DNA of 64,000 nt from Bog-473 sp963840245 (GCA_963840245.1 CAWIYI010000025.1:14470-78469), one strand, 5' to 3'. Counted from the first letter of the stretch, positions 26,541 through 35,349 are shown. Translations and numbers: made by a program. The notes: generated by a model from the letters alone, not told the origin.

Positions 26541-26864
26541 CGTGAATCCTCCCCTTCAGGCCTCCGAGAGGCCGCGATGTGATCTGACGCAGCTTCGCTG
26601 ACGCAGTTCCGGGGCGCCAACCAGGGCGCAGGACCCGGGCGCGCTCTGGGGTCGTCCTCGGACAACTGGCCGACCCCCGCATGACGGGAGGCCCGCGTGG
26701 ACGTGGGCCGTGGCAGAGTCAATACTGCGAAACAGAGTGTACTGATTGAGACCAGCCGTGACCTTCGGCTCCGGGCCGCTCCGATGCGTCGGCTCGCACC
26801 CGGAGAACGGTGGGTCCCTAATGGCATCGACCGGCTGGAGCTCAGCTGGGGATGTGGGCCGAAC
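26541..26864. other. Non-coding gap between two minus-strand genes
   Basis: No convincing coding frame is seen on either strand in these 324 nt. The part near 26720-26750 is AT-rich and holds a putative promoter/operator; the rest is GC-rich leader of the CoA-transferase gene. Confidence 0.6.
26731..26747. promoter_or_regulatory. Degenerate copy of the AATAG-n6-CTATT promoter motif
   Basis: AACAGAGTGTACTGATT resembles the motif at 41533 and 45668. On the minus strand it contains TACACT (26741-26736), a plausible -10 for the CoA-transferase operon. Confidence 0.35.
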
Positions 26865-27284
26865 TCACCGGACATCCGGTAGGTCTGGGACGAAGACCGG
26901 GACGAACACCTCGCCGTGCTGCTCGAACCGCACCTGAACGTGCATCCCGATGTGGACGTCCTCGGGCGGACACTCCACGACGTTGGTCGTGAAGCGGAGC
27001 CCTTCCTGTTCCACCAGTTCGACGATGGAGATGTCGTACGGCACGGGCACTGCGGGGTTGTAGGCGTGTGCATTCGTAGTGTGGGTGAAGACGGTTCCGT
27101 TTCCGCTGGTGGTCTCATACGCGGTGGTGCCGCCGCACTCGGCACACGTTGCGGACAAGGGGAAGACCCAACGTCGGCAGGACTGGCAACGGGTGATCCG
27201 GAGTTCACCTGTCGCACCGCCCGTCCAGAACGGTCGGTTGAGCTCGTCGAGCGGAGGTGTGATCCGGGGAGCGGACTCGGCCAT
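26865..27284 (-). CDS. Zn-ribbon/OB-fold (DUF35) protein, acyl-CoA-binding partner
   Basis: The 139-residue protein has a rubredoxin-like Zn ribbon with two Cys pairs (CQSCRRW and CAECGG, about 33-52), followed by an OB fold. DUF35 proteins are known partners of thiolase-like proteins, for example in steroid side-chain degradation, and the neighbour at 27308 is exactly such a thiolase-like protein, transcribed divergently. The ATG at 27284 lies 6 nt after TACAGT with no ribosome site. The two probably form a heteromeric complex (inference). Confidence 0.88.
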   Translation of the reverse strand: MAESAPRITPPLDELNRPFWTGGATGELRITRCQSCRRWVFPLSATCAECGGTTAYETTSGNGTVFTHTTNAHAYNPAVPVPYDISIVELVEQEGLRFTTNVVECPPEDVHIGMHVQVRFEQHGEVFVPVFVPDLPDVR

Positions 27285-27290
27285 GCACCC

Positions 27291-27300
27291 ACTGTAGGGT
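27291..27300. promoter_or_regulatory. Shared symmetric -10 of the DUF35/thiolase pair
   Basis: ACTGTAGGGT holds TACAGT on the minus strand and TAGGGT on the plus strand with a shared TA. The start codons are 6 nt (ATG 27284) and 7 nt (GTG 27308) away; the whole gap is 23 bp. This is the same geometry as at 6590-6599. Confidence 0.55.
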
Positions 27301-27307
27301 TCGCCGC

Positions 27308-28501
27308 GTGAGCGACATCGTGGAGCAGGGAGCGATCATCTCGGGAATCGGGATATCCCGCATCGGGCGCAAGACCGGTATCCCCGGGATCGAGTTGACC
27401 GCGGAATCCTCCGCAGAGGCGATCGCGGATGCCGGACTGACTCCGTCCGACATCGACGGCATCGCCACCATGGGCGAGACCCCTGTCGCCAAAGCGGCGT
27501 CCCAACTCGGGATCGAGCACACGTGGACTGGTTCACCAGTCGGTCGATGGGGGCTTCTCAGCCCAGTGGTGAACGCCTTTCACGCCGTCGCCGCCGGTCA
27601 GGCCCGCCATGTCCTGGTGTACCGGACGGTGAACATGATGGGGGGCTCGGTGATGCCCCAACCCGCCGCCACCGGGGACGCTCCGGTCGCGGTGCGCTCC
27701 TCGGACCGCCCCCCGTCTGTTCCCGTGGAGGAGAGAGGAAGTCCGATGGCCGATGTACCCCGGCTCCTCGCCGCGCACGCATATTCCGCGGCGAATTGGC
27801 TCGCCCTGCACGCCCGGCGCCACATGCACCAGTACGGCACCACGAAGGAACAACTTGGCTGGTTGGCGATCAACAGCCGGAGGAATGCCGCATTAAATGT
27901 GCGCGCCACGTACCGGGACCCGCTCTCCATGGACGAGTACCTTTCCGCGCGGATGATCTCGGATCCGTTCGGACTCTTGGACTGCGACGTCCCGGTCGAT
28001 GGTTCCGTTGCCTTCGTGGTTTCGAGCGCTGACGCCTCAAGGGACTGCGACCATCCCGTGCGGGTGGGGGCGTGCGGCGGGTCAGCAGGGCTCGGAGGTT
28101 GGGACCAACGGAGCGACTACCCCAAGATGGCGTCGACCGACGCTGCGGCGGAGATGTGGGGCCGAACTGACCTCGGGCCGGCCGACGTGGACATCGCCCA
28201 GCTCTACGACGGCTTCACGTTCCTCACCCTCGCGTGGTTGGAGGCGCTCGGGTTCTGCGGCGACGGTGAGGCGGGACCGTTCGTGGAGGGCGCGGCTCGC
28301 ATTGCGCTGGACGGGGAGCTCCCGCTCAACACCTACGGGGGCCAGCTCTCTGCCGGCCGCATGCATGGGAACTGGGTGCTGCACGAGGCGTGCCTGCAGC
28401 TCCGGGGGGAAGCCGGGGAGCGCCAGGTCGGGAAGCATGACGTCGCCGTCGTCTCCAACGGTGGCGGTCCCATCGCCGGCTGCATGGTGTTGACGCGCTG
28501 A
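27308..28501 (+). CDS. Thiolase-like protein (SCP-x/lipid-transfer thiolase group)
   Basis: The 397-residue protein starts AIISGIGISRIGRKTGIPGIELTAESS and follows the SCP-x/non-decarboxylating thiolase-like fold, with AIADAGLTPSDIDGIAT, DIAQLYDGFTFLTLAWLEALGFC and a final SAGRMHGNWVLHEACLQLRG and VVSNGGGPIAGC. The typical first catalytic Cys motif of biosynthetic thiolases is not evident, as in the retro-aldolase/thiolase-like proteins that pair with DUF35. Its divergent neighbour is that DUF35 partner. The GTG at 27308 sits 7 nt after TAGGGT. Confidence 0.87.
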   Translation: MSDIVEQGAIISGIGISRIGRKTGIPGIELTAESSAEAIADAGLTPSDIDGIATMGETPVAKAASQLGIEHTWTGSPVGRWGLLSPVVNAFHAVAAGQARHVLVYRTVNMMGGSVMPQPAATGDAPVAVRSSDRPPSVPVEERGSPMADVPRLLAAHAYSAANWLALHARRHMHQYGTTKEQLGWLAINSRRNAALNVRATYRDPLSMDEYLSARMISDPFGLLDCDVPVDGSVAFVVSSADASRDCDHPVRVGACGGSAGLGGWDQRSDYPKMASTDAAAEMWGRTDLGPADVDIAQLYDGFTFLTLAWLEALGFCGDGEAGPFVEGAARIALDGELPLNTYGGQLSAGRMHGNWVLHEACLQLRGEAGERQVGKHDVAVVSNGGGPIAGCMVLTR

Positions 28502-28652
28502 ATGGTCGCGCGCAACAGGCGCGGACGGTGCCAGCCGCGGGTCGACGGGGACGAGGGCGCGCAGGCACATATGTCGACCGTGCACGGATGGGACTCATTT
28601 CCCGACGTCGTTCCGCAGCGGCATCTCCACTGGCTGCGCGCCGTGCGGGCGG

Positions 28653-29840
28653 TCATGGCTCGATCCCGAGCTCCGAGAGCACTCGTGCCGTGTCGGCGCC
28701 CAGCTCCGGCGCCCTGGCTCGGACCGGGCGCGCGTGCGGGTCTGCCACCGCGAGATCGCGGGGAGCAGGGAGGGTCGGGCCGGTCAAGGCAGCGCTCACG
28801 GCTGACATCGACACGTCCAGGAGCCAGCGACCTCCCGAGGCGAGCGACTGCAGGCAGGCATCGGCTGCGGTCAGGCCGGTGACCGGGTCAGCCAGAGCAT
28901 CGGCGCAGAAGAGTGGGGCGTGGTCTTGCCAGACCACGAGACCACCCGCCGCGGCGGCGTCGTCGCCGAACGCGACCCGGTTGGCGCCATCGTCCGAACG
29001 CCCGTAGCCGGTGATCGAGATCCAGATGCGGGGTCCGCCGCTGCGCACGAGGTCGCGAGCGTCCAGCCCGAGCTGGCCGAGCGCACGCGGCCGGCTTGCC
29101 TCAATGACGATGTCGGCCCGTCGTACGAGGTCGCGCAGGATCCGGATACCCGCGCCGTCCTGCAGGTCCAGCGCGACGGAGCGTTTGCGGCCATTCATCA
29201 GATCGAAGAACTCGTGCGGGCCCCGGCGTGCGCCGTCGGGTCGTTGTCTCGACTCGACCTTCACCACGCGGGCACCCGCACGGGCCAGCAGGTCACCGCA
29301 CAATGGCCCCGCCCAGAGGGCCGACAGGTCGACGACGACCATGCCGTCGGCGTCGGACCGCGGCAGGGCGCCACCGAGGGATGACCTCGTCACGCCGACC
29401 CGGTCCGCGGCCTCGCCGACCCGTGCCGTCGGCAGCCCGAGGAGCTGGGCCCTGGCCAAGAGGTCTGCGGGATCACGGCGACGGAGGTTCGACGCAACGG
29501 CGGACCACATCGCTGGTACCGAGTCGGGAACGGCATCGAGCTCGAGCCACGCCGGAACCGCCTCCATATCTTCGGCGCGCGGCAGCGAGACCGCCATGAA
29601 GCCGTCGGCCATCGGGAGAAGGCGGCAGCTCCCTCCACAGCTCGTGGCTCCCCGGCGCCAGAGGCCCATCAACGCAGCACGCTCGCCCAGAAGCGCCAAT
29701 GCGTCCAGGCCGGGGAACGACCGGGCAAGGCGATCGATCCCCTCGACGAGGCCGTCGGGTGGCCCCAGCGGTTGGTCGGGAAGCCCGGTCAGTGCCATCG
29801 CCCCGCTCTCTGCCCAGCGCTCCACCCGGGGGTCGTCCAC
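28653..29840 (-). CDS. CaiB/BaiF CoA-transferase, atypical N-terminus
   Basis: The 395-residue protein has the core family elements in its second half: MVVVDLSALWAGPLCGDLLARAGARVVKVES, NGRKRSVALDLQDGAGIRILRDLVRRADIVIEASRPRALGQLGL, and CADALADPVTGLTAADA with the likely catalytic Asp. The first 155 residues do not resemble the usual small domain and contain a Cys/Gly stretch, so the domains look rearranged relative to the 25314 protein. The GTG start lies 7 nt after TACCCT. It is divergent from an enoyl-CoA hydratase. Confidence 0.85.
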   Translation of the reverse strand: MDDPRVERWAESGAMALTGLPDQPLGPPDGLVEGIDRLARSFPGLDALALLGERAALMGLWRRGATSCGGSCRLLPMADGFMAVSLPRAEDMEAVPAWLELDAVPDSVPAMWSAVASNLRRRDPADLLARAQLLGLPTARVGEAADRVGVTRSSLGGALPRSDADGMVVVDLSALWAGPLCGDLLARAGARVVKVESRQRPDGARRGPHEFFDLMNGRKRSVALDLQDGAGIRILRDLVRRADIVIEASRPRALGQLGLDARDLVRSGGPRIWISITGYGRSDDGANRVAFGDDAAAAGGLVVWQDHAPLFCADALADPVTGLTAADACLQSLASGGRWLLDVSMSAVSAALTGPTLPAPRDLAVADPHARPVRARAPELGADTARVLSELGIEP

Positions 29841-29847
29841 TGTCGGC

Positions 29848-29857
29848 AGGGTAACGT
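29848..29857. promoter_or_regulatory. Shared symmetric -10 between CoA-transferase and hydratase
   Basis: AGGGTAACGT gives TACCCT on the minus strand, 7 nt before GTG 29840, and TAACGT on the plus strand with the same shared TA. Six nt after the plus hexamer is ATC 29864, in frame with the hydratase gene. Confidence 0.4.
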
Positions 29858-29938
29858 CTCGCGATCGTCGAACTCCTCAGCGCCGACTCACTGCTCGCCG
29901 AGCTCAGCAGCGACATCAGCCCCGAGCGCACTGGCGCC

Positions 29939-30838
29939 GTGATGATCGTCATCGAAGAAGGGACGCCCGCTCCCCACGGCATGCCGCGAGATGGACTGGG
30001 AAGCCTGCCCTTCGTCGTCGTTGGCGTGCGTCGTGGCAATGTCGACGGCCGCTGGCTCGACCTGTGCGATGTGGCCGTCGACGAGGGCGACCCCGCGCTC
30101 CACCGGATTGAGGAGAATGTTGCCGAACACCCGGTCACTTCCACCACACTGGCCCTGCTGCTCCGCGGGCAGCACCGCCTGTCCGTGGGCGAGGGCCTGG
30201 TGGCGGAATCGGCCGCCTATTCTGTCCTTCAGTCCGGCCCCGAGTTCGCCGCGTGGCGCGCCGCGCATCCGGCCCGGTCCGACCTCGACGAGGGCCCCCG
30301 GGTGCGGATTGATCGCGAGGGCGGCACCCTCTCGGTCACGCTCACCCGGCCCGAGCGTCTGAACGCGCTCGACGCGCTGATGCGCGACCAACTCATCGAG
30401 GCACTCGCCCTGGCTGCGGCGGACACCGGCATCACCCGGGTGGAGCTACGCGGCGAGGGTCGGGCCTTCTGCGCCGGCGGGGACCTCGACGAGTTCGGCT
30501 CCAGACCCGATCCGGCGACGGCACACCTCATTCGCCTCGAACGCAGCGTCGGGCGCGCGCTGTCCCGCCTCAAGAAGCACACGGTGAGCTACCTCCACGG
30601 CGCGTGCATGGGGTCCGGCATCGAGCTCGCGGCCTTCACGGACACCGTCGTCGCGGCAGAGGACACGCAGATCGCCTTGCCGGAGATCGGGCTCGGCCTC
30701 GTGCCGGGCGCGGGTGGGACCGTCAGCCTTTCCCGCCGCATCGGCCGCCTTCGTACGGCCTGGCTCGCGTTCACCGGCTCCCCCATCGACGCCGCCCTGG
30801 CGCACGAGTGGGGCCTGGTCGACGAGCTCAACCCCTGA
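29939..30838 (+). CDS. Enoyl-CoA hydratase/isomerase with N-terminal extension
   Basis: The crotonase domain occupies the last two thirds: VTLTRPERLNALDALMRDQL, GEGRAFCAGGDLDEFG (first oxyanion region) and GACMGSGIELAAFTDTVVAAEDTQIALPEIGLGLVPGAGGTVSL. About 95 residues precede it. Protein-like sequence continues in frame upstream of the GTG 29939 through ELLSADSLLAELSSDISPERTGAV, up to a stop at 29855, with no ATG, GTG or TTG. An ATC at 29864 sits where a leaderless start would be. The start given is conservative. A fragment of an acyl-CoA dehydrogenase follows. Confidence 0.85.
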   Translation: MMIVIEEGTPAPHGMPRDGLGSLPFVVVGVRRGNVDGRWLDLCDVAVDEGDPALHRIEENVAEHPVTSTTLALLLRGQHRLSVGEGLVAESAAYSVLQSGPEFAAWRAAHPARSDLDEGPRVRIDREGGTLSVTLTRPERLNALDALMRDQLIEALALAAADTGITRVELRGEGRAFCAGGDLDEFGSRPDPATAHLIRLERSVGRALSRLKKHTVSYLHGACMGSGIELAAFTDTVVAAEDTQIALPEIGLGLVPGAGGTVSLSRRIGRLRTAWLAFTGSPIDAALAHEWGLVDELNP

Positions 30839-30927
30839 CGAGGGGCTCGCGAGGGTCCCCCGGATCGCAGAACAGTGCCCTCCATCGTCTCGGCGTTCCG
30901 GCGAGCCCGACCCGGTCGCGTACCCAG

Positions 30928-31233
30928 CGCCACCTGGGCCAACGCATGGCCACCAAAGTGGCCCGAGGGCAGATCGCCCCTGCCCAAGCCCCGTTGACGA
31001 AGCTCTGGTTCAACGAGCTGAACCTGGAGGTGGCCGAGGCGGCGCTGACCCTCCAGAGCGCCCGCTCCATGGGGAGCGAGAGTGACGAGCTTTCGCACGA
31101 GGATGGGCGCCGGCTGGAGGCTTTCCTTTACGCTCGGGCTTGGACCATCGCAGGAGGATCGAACGAGATCATGCGCAACCTCATCGCCGAGCGTGGCCTG
31201 GGGCTTCCCCGAGAGCCGAGAGGACAGTCGTGA
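30928..31233 (+). pseudogene. Acyl-CoA dehydrogenase, C-terminal fragment
   Basis: About 100 codons match only the end of an acyl-CoA dehydrogenase: helices QRMATKVARGQIAPAQAPLTKLWFNELNLEVAEAALTLQ and the closing TIAGGSNEIMRNLIAERGLGLPRE, which carries the FAD/CoA-site Gly-Gly-x-x-Glu. The N-terminal and middle domains are absent; the sequence before it is the end of the hydratase gene and about 90 nt of filler. An ATG at 30946 is in frame, so a short product is possible but could not bind FAD. The stop overlaps the start of the MBL gene (GTGA), showing that the original operon order is kept. Confidence 0.8.
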
Positions 31234-32309
31234 CCTCGACGTCCCCTCATACCCACGCGCACCCGCCCCACGCGCAGCGTGCCCGTGGCGCCGCGGCGGC
31301 CAACGACCCCTTTCCCGGGGTCGAAAAGGTCCGCCCCGGGTTGTGGAGCATCCCTGTGCCCTTGCCGAACAACTCCCTGCGTTACGTGCTCGTCTACCTC
31401 TTCGAGACTGACCGCGGGCCGTACCTCATAGATGCCGGCTGGAACACCGACGACGCCTTCGGCGCGCTCAGCAGCGGCATGGAGGAGGCGGGCTGCGCCA
31501 TCGGTGAGGTGCAAGGTGTCATGGTCACCCACATCCACCCTGACCACTACGGGCTGGCCGGCCGGATCCGCGAGGCCTCGGGGGCGTGGATCTCGCTCCA
31601 CCCCGCCGACGCCGAGCTGATTCACGACCGCTACGACGAGCCCGACGACCTGCTCGATCGCGTGGCCGCCGCGCTTCGCCGGATGGGGGCGCCCGCAGAG
31701 GAACTGGAGTCGCTGCGCAACGCGGCGATGCCGGTCCGCCCGCTGGTCGACGCCGTCGTGCCGGACCTGCTCCTCGAGGACGGGGCACGGCCCGAGGTGC
31801 CGGGATGGGACCTGGAGGCCATCTGGACCCCGGGGCACTCGCCGGGCCACCTGTGCTTCTACGAATCCCGTCAGGAGCTCATGCTGTCGGGTGACCACGT
31901 GCTCCCTCGGATCACCCCGAACATCCCGTTCCACCCTCAGGCCGGTGCGAACCCGTTGGGTGATTACCTGCAGTCACTCGACAAGCTCGAGCCCTACCGG
32001 GTCGAGGAGGTCCTACCGGCGCACGAGTACCGCTTCGACGATCTCAAGACCCGGCTGGAGGAACTGCGCCAACACCACCGCGATCGCTTTGGCGAGGTCA
32101 TCGCCGTCCTGAGGGAGGGGCCGCACACCGCCTGGGAGATCGCGGAGCACATGAAGTGGTCGAGGCCGTGGGACGACATCGCGGGTTTCATGCGTCGGGC
32201 GGCGGTCGGTGAGACCGTGTCGCACCTCCGGGTGCTCGAGATCGACCGGGTCGTCACGGTCCAAGACGGCGAGCCCGCGCTGTGGTCGCTCGCCGACCAA
32301 GCCGACTGA
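31230..32309 (+). CDS. MBL-fold hydrolase with C-terminal winged helix
   Basis: The 359-residue protein has the Zn signature THIHPDHYGLAG (about residue 95 on), ligands in TPGHSPGHLCF and LSGDHV, and a late LPAHEYRF. The final 80 residues (HRDRFGEVIAVLREGPHTAWEIAEHMKWSRPW) form the winged-helix C-domain found in LACTB2-like proteins. Likely substrates are thioesters or related esters, given the acyl-CoA neighbourhood. The GTG at 31230 overlaps the stop of the dehydrogenase fragment; the first 40 residues are low-complexity and may not be translated in vivo. Confidence 0.88.
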   Translation: MTSTSPHTHAHPPHAQRARGAAAANDPFPGVEKVRPGLWSIPVPLPNNSLRYVLVYLFETDRGPYLIDAGWNTDDAFGALSSGMEEAGCAIGEVQGVMVTHIHPDHYGLAGRIREASGAWISLHPADAELIHDRYDEPDDLLDRVAAALRRMGAPAEELESLRNAAMPVRPLVDAVVPDLLLEDGARPEVPGWDLEAIWTPGHSPGHLCFYESRQELMLSGDHVLPRITPNIPFHPQAGANPLGDYLQSLDKLEPYRVEEVLPAHEYRFDDLKTRLEELRQHHRDRFGEVIAVLREGPHTAWEIAEHMKWSRPWDDIAGFMRRAAVGETVSHLRVLEIDRVVTVQDGEPALWSLADQAD

Positions 32310-32411
32310 CTGCACCGATCGCCGGCGGGTCAGCGCTCCGGCTGTACTCCCAATGCCCTCTCGCAGAAGGACCGGACCTGGCGCGACGCCTCGGCCCGCC
32401 GCAGCCTGTCC

Positions 32412-32430
32412 CGGGGCGGGTTGAGCCCCG
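32412..32430. terminator. Hairpin between convergent genes
   Basis: CGGGGC (32412-32417) pairs with GCCCCG (32425-32430) across a 7-nt loop, in the 279-nt gap where the MBL gene and the DUF2889 gene meet tail to tail. No T-tract follows. The rest of the gap shows no gene. Confidence 0.35.
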
Positions 32431-32588
32431 CCGCCCGCCCAGAGGCGGTGCTCGTTCACCGCATTGAAGCGCCGAGGGCGCCCGGCGCGCCGCCGCCGAT
32501 GGACTCGGTCACAGCTCAGGCCATCCGGGCGCGAGGCAGGGGAAGGTGTCGCTGACCCGGTCACGCCAGATCCGGAAGGCGTCACCGA

Positions 32589-33584
32589 CTACAACGGCAG
32601 CGCTGCCGCAAGGACCGGCACTTCGGCCAGTGAACGCAGCCCGTCATTCAGGTGGGTGCAGCAGTCGGCGGCGCGGAGTCGCTGCAGGACCTCGGTGCGC
32701 ATGGTCCGCAGGTCGGTGCCGGCCATCCATGATGCGTTGGGAGCCGCACCGGGGCACTCGACATAGGGCAACACGCGCGGGCGGGCGGTGATGGAGAGCA
32801 GCTCTCCCGTGGCCCGGTCTGCCTCGCCGAGCATCTGGTACTCGTGGATGACGACCTCGGAGCCGTCGGGGTCCCAGCAGCTGTCGCGGAACATGGCATC
32901 GATCCCGAGGACTCCGCCTTCGTCCCACACGTCGATCCGGCGTGCCCGCCGCATGGCGATTTCGGGAGGGTCGTCCAGCTCGTGCCATCCGAGCGGATCC
33001 GTCGGATCGGCCAGAGGCCCGGGATGAGCCGTGTTCTGGCGCAGACCCGACATGGAGCCGTCGCTCAACAGCGAGCTGGCTCCGTCGCGAAAGCCCGAGC
33101 ACGTGTCACGCATGATGTGTCGCGGGGCTTTGTCGAGACGCTGCTTGATCTGGGGCACGTGATCCGCCCAGCGGATGAAGGCGAACCCGGAAATGAGCGT
33201 TGACCCGGCAAGGTCGTCGAGCAGCAGGTAGAGCGGTGTGCCGCCCGCTATTTCGTCCGGCAGTTCCCGCGCGATGGACGACCGAAGTCCCCCACCGGCA
33301 CGCGAGCCGACGAGCCCTTGCAGACCCGGTCGGTCGGGGTCTGCCTCAATGCGTTGGATGTCGCGTTCGCGCCCGGTCACGGTGGAGAGCTCGGCGTGAG
33401 CGAGGACGACAGGCTCGCTGTCCATCGGGGTGAGGAGGTCGCGCGCCCTGCCCTTGAGGTGGAGGTCGGTGCCCAGCCCGTCCGGCCAGAACATCAGGAC
33501 GGTCGAGGTGCGGCGAACCGAACCGGGCCGGCGCACGGGCGGCGCGACGGCCGGGTCCGAAGGGGGGGCGGTCAGCTGCGACAC
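32589..33584 (-). CDS. DUF2889 family protein
   Basis: The 331-residue protein shows DUF2889 marks: DLHLKGRARDLLTP early, RRARRIDVWDEGGVLGIDAMFRDSCWDPDGSEVVIHEYQM in the middle and CTHLNDGLRSLAEVPVLA at the end. The biochemical role of the family is unknown; members often lie in lipid- or steroid-degradation clusters, as here. The GTG at 33584 is chosen because AAAAGGGGG lies 9 nt upstream; TTG 33605 would place the start before that site. It is divergent from the FadR-type regulator. Confidence 0.8.
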   Translation of the reverse strand: MSQLTAPPSDPAVAPPVRRPGSVRRTSTVLMFWPDGLGTDLHLKGRARDLLTPMDSEPVVLAHAELSTVTGRERDIQRIEADPDRPGLQGLVGSRAGGGLRSSIARELPDEIAGGTPLYLLLDDLAGSTLISGFAFIRWADHVPQIKQRLDKAPRHIMRDTCSGFRDGASSLLSDGSMSGLRQNTAHPGPLADPTDPLGWHELDDPPEIAMRRARRIDVWDEGGVLGIDAMFRDSCWDPDGSEVVIHEYQMLGEADRATGELLSITARPRVLPYVECPGAAPNASWMAGTDLRTMRTEVLQRLRAADCCTHLNDGLRSLAEVPVLAAALPL

Positions 33585-33707
33585 CGGCCGACCCCCTTTT
33601 CGCAAATCATGTTTTCACCCTAGGCCTGGTGGCGGCTGATGCGTATTCCGGTCACTCTTCTTGGTGAAGGCGCTGGTCAAAGCCGCCCAATATGCCGTAT
33701 GACCAGG

Positions 33708-33713
33708 TAGAAT
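33708..33713 (+). promoter_or_regulatory. -10 hexamer TAGAAT of the double FadR gene
   Basis: TAGAAT ends 6 nt before the ATG at 33720, and no ribosome site is present, so the mRNA is probably leaderless. A clear -35 is not seen. Confidence 0.45.
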
Positions 33714-33719
33714 CCGCCG

Positions 33720-35162
33720 ATGACCACCCGGACGGCCATCCGTGACGCGCCGCAGCCGGGTGCCGACTCCAACGCCAAGCGGGCGGCCAAGGTGGCGGAC
33801 CTCATCATCGAGGACGTGATGGTTCTGGGCTGGCCGGTCGGCGAGGTCCTCGGTTCCGAGACAGACCTGCTCGACCGTTACCAGGTCAGTCGAGCTGTGT
33901 TCCGTGAAGCGGTTCGCCTGGTGGAACACCAGCAGGTCGCGCGTACCCGGCGCGGGCCTGGTGGAGGCCTTGTCATCACCGAGCCGACAGTGGGGGCGGT
34001 CGTCGACGCGGTGGTGCTGTACCTGTACCGGGTGGACGCACGCCTCGACGAGATCTTCGAGGCCCGGATCATCCTGGAAGTTCTGGCGTGCCAGCTGGCC
34101 TCCGAGCGGACCGATGAGAGCGACCTGGCGGAACTCCGGCGCTTTGTCGACGAAGAACCAGCCGACCGAGATGGCGATCCACGCGAGCTGCACGCGCTGG
34201 TGGCCGTGATCAGCGGCAATACGGGCATCGAGCTCTTCATCGATGTCTTCAACCGGGTGGCGCAGCTCTATTCGCCGGACAGGCAGCGGCTTGGCAGTCC
34301 CGTCGCAAGGGAGACGACCCACGCGCATGCGAGGATCGCCGAGGCGCTGATGGCGGGCGACGCCGAGCTGGCCCAGAACCGCATGCGGAAGCACCGGGAG
34401 ACCGAAGCAGAGTCCTTCCGGCGGCGGCGCTCGACCCGTCAGCTTCTGCCTGACTCGGTGGTGTCGGCTCAATCGGTCGGGGGCAAGGGCGCCGAGACGG
34501 TGGCGCGCAACATCACCCAGATCATCGTGACCCAAGGACTGCGGCCCGGGGAGCTCGTGGGGACCGAGCCGGAGCTCATAGAGCGAGAAGGCGTGAGCCG
34601 AGCCCTGTTGCGTGAGGCGGTGCGGTTGCTCGAGCACCATCAGATCGCCCGCATGCGCCGCGGCCCGGGCGGCGGCCTCTTCGTCATGGCACCCAGCGCC
34701 TGTGCTGTCACCGAGGTGGCTGCTCTCTATCTGGCCCGGCGCGGGATGAGGCTGGCGGAACTGGCGGAGCTGCGGACGGGTGTCGAGGTGGCCATCGCGG
34801 ATCTGGCGGCCGAGCGCATCGACGACGAGGGCGCCTGGGGATTGCAGGAAGCGCTTGTCCGGGAGGAGCACGCGACGGAGGAGGAGCAGGCGGAGTTGAT
34901 CCAGGGCCTGCACGCCGCCGTCGCAGCAGCAGCACAGAACCGTGTGCTTCAGCTGATGGCATTGGTGCTCATCCGCCTCAGCCGGCTGCACGAGACCGAG
35001 CGACTCGCCCCCAAAGCGCGCACGCAGATCCAGGCCGAAGTGCGCTGCACCCACGAGGGCATCGCCAGCGCCGTTGAGGCGGGCGAGCGTGAGTTGGCGC
35101 GGCACCGCATGCGCCGGCATCTCGAGGCGCTCGGCGCCCTGATGCGCGAGTCAGCGCCGTAG
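33720..35162 (+). CDS. Tandem-duplicated FadR-type GntR regulator (single-chain dimer)
   Basis: The 480-residue protein holds two complete GntR/FCD units. Unit 1 has a winged helix at about 20-88 (SRAVFREAVRLVEHQQVARTRRGPGGGLVI) and an FCD helical domain at about 105-232. Unit 2 has a winged helix at about 258-325 (SRALLREAVRLLEHHQIARMRRGPGGGLFV) and FCD at about 345-475. Single-unit family members are about 230 residues and dimerise on DNA, so this chain should act as a pseudo-dimer with two ligand pockets that can diverge. FadR-type regulators sense acyl-CoAs or organic acids, which suits the surrounding catabolic genes. Confidence 0.92.
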   Translation: MTTRTAIRDAPQPGADSNAKRAAKVADLIIEDVMVLGWPVGEVLGSETDLLDRYQVSRAVFREAVRLVEHQQVARTRRGPGGGLVITEPTVGAVVDAVVLYLYRVDARLDEIFEARIILEVLACQLASERTDESDLAELRRFVDEEPADRDGDPRELHALVAVISGNTGIELFIDVFNRVAQLYSPDRQRLGSPVARETTHAHARIAEALMAGDAELAQNRMRKHRETEAESFRRRRSTRQLLPDSVVSAQSVGGKGAETVARNITQIIVTQGLRPGELVGTEPELIEREGVSRALLREAVRLLEHHQIARMRRGPGGGLFVMAPSACAVTEVAALYLARRGMRLAELAELRTGVEVAIADLAAERIDDEGAWGLQEALVREEHATEEEQAELIQGLHAAVAAAAQNRVLQLMALVLIRLSRLHETERLAPKARTQIQAEVRCTHEGIASAVEAGERELARHRMRRHLEALGALMRESAP

Positions 35163-35349
35163 TCAGCACAGCGCCGCGGTCAGCCGACCCTCTCCGAGTT
35201 CCCGAGCCGCTGCCTCTACGACCAGGTCGACGCGTCGTTCCAACGTGACGCGGTTGGATGGTGGTCACCCGGGATGCCATCAACCAATTTTCGAGTTTTC
35301 TTATCGAACCCAGGCATTCTCCACATATTTGGAGGGGAGAGTGGGAGCC

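Noticed and set aside
24690..28501. Complete benzoyl-CoA or steroid degradation cluster
   Set aside because: Ring-cleaving or ring-reducing enzymes, KstD, Hsa or Mce genes are absent from the window; only generic acyl-CoA steps can be supported.
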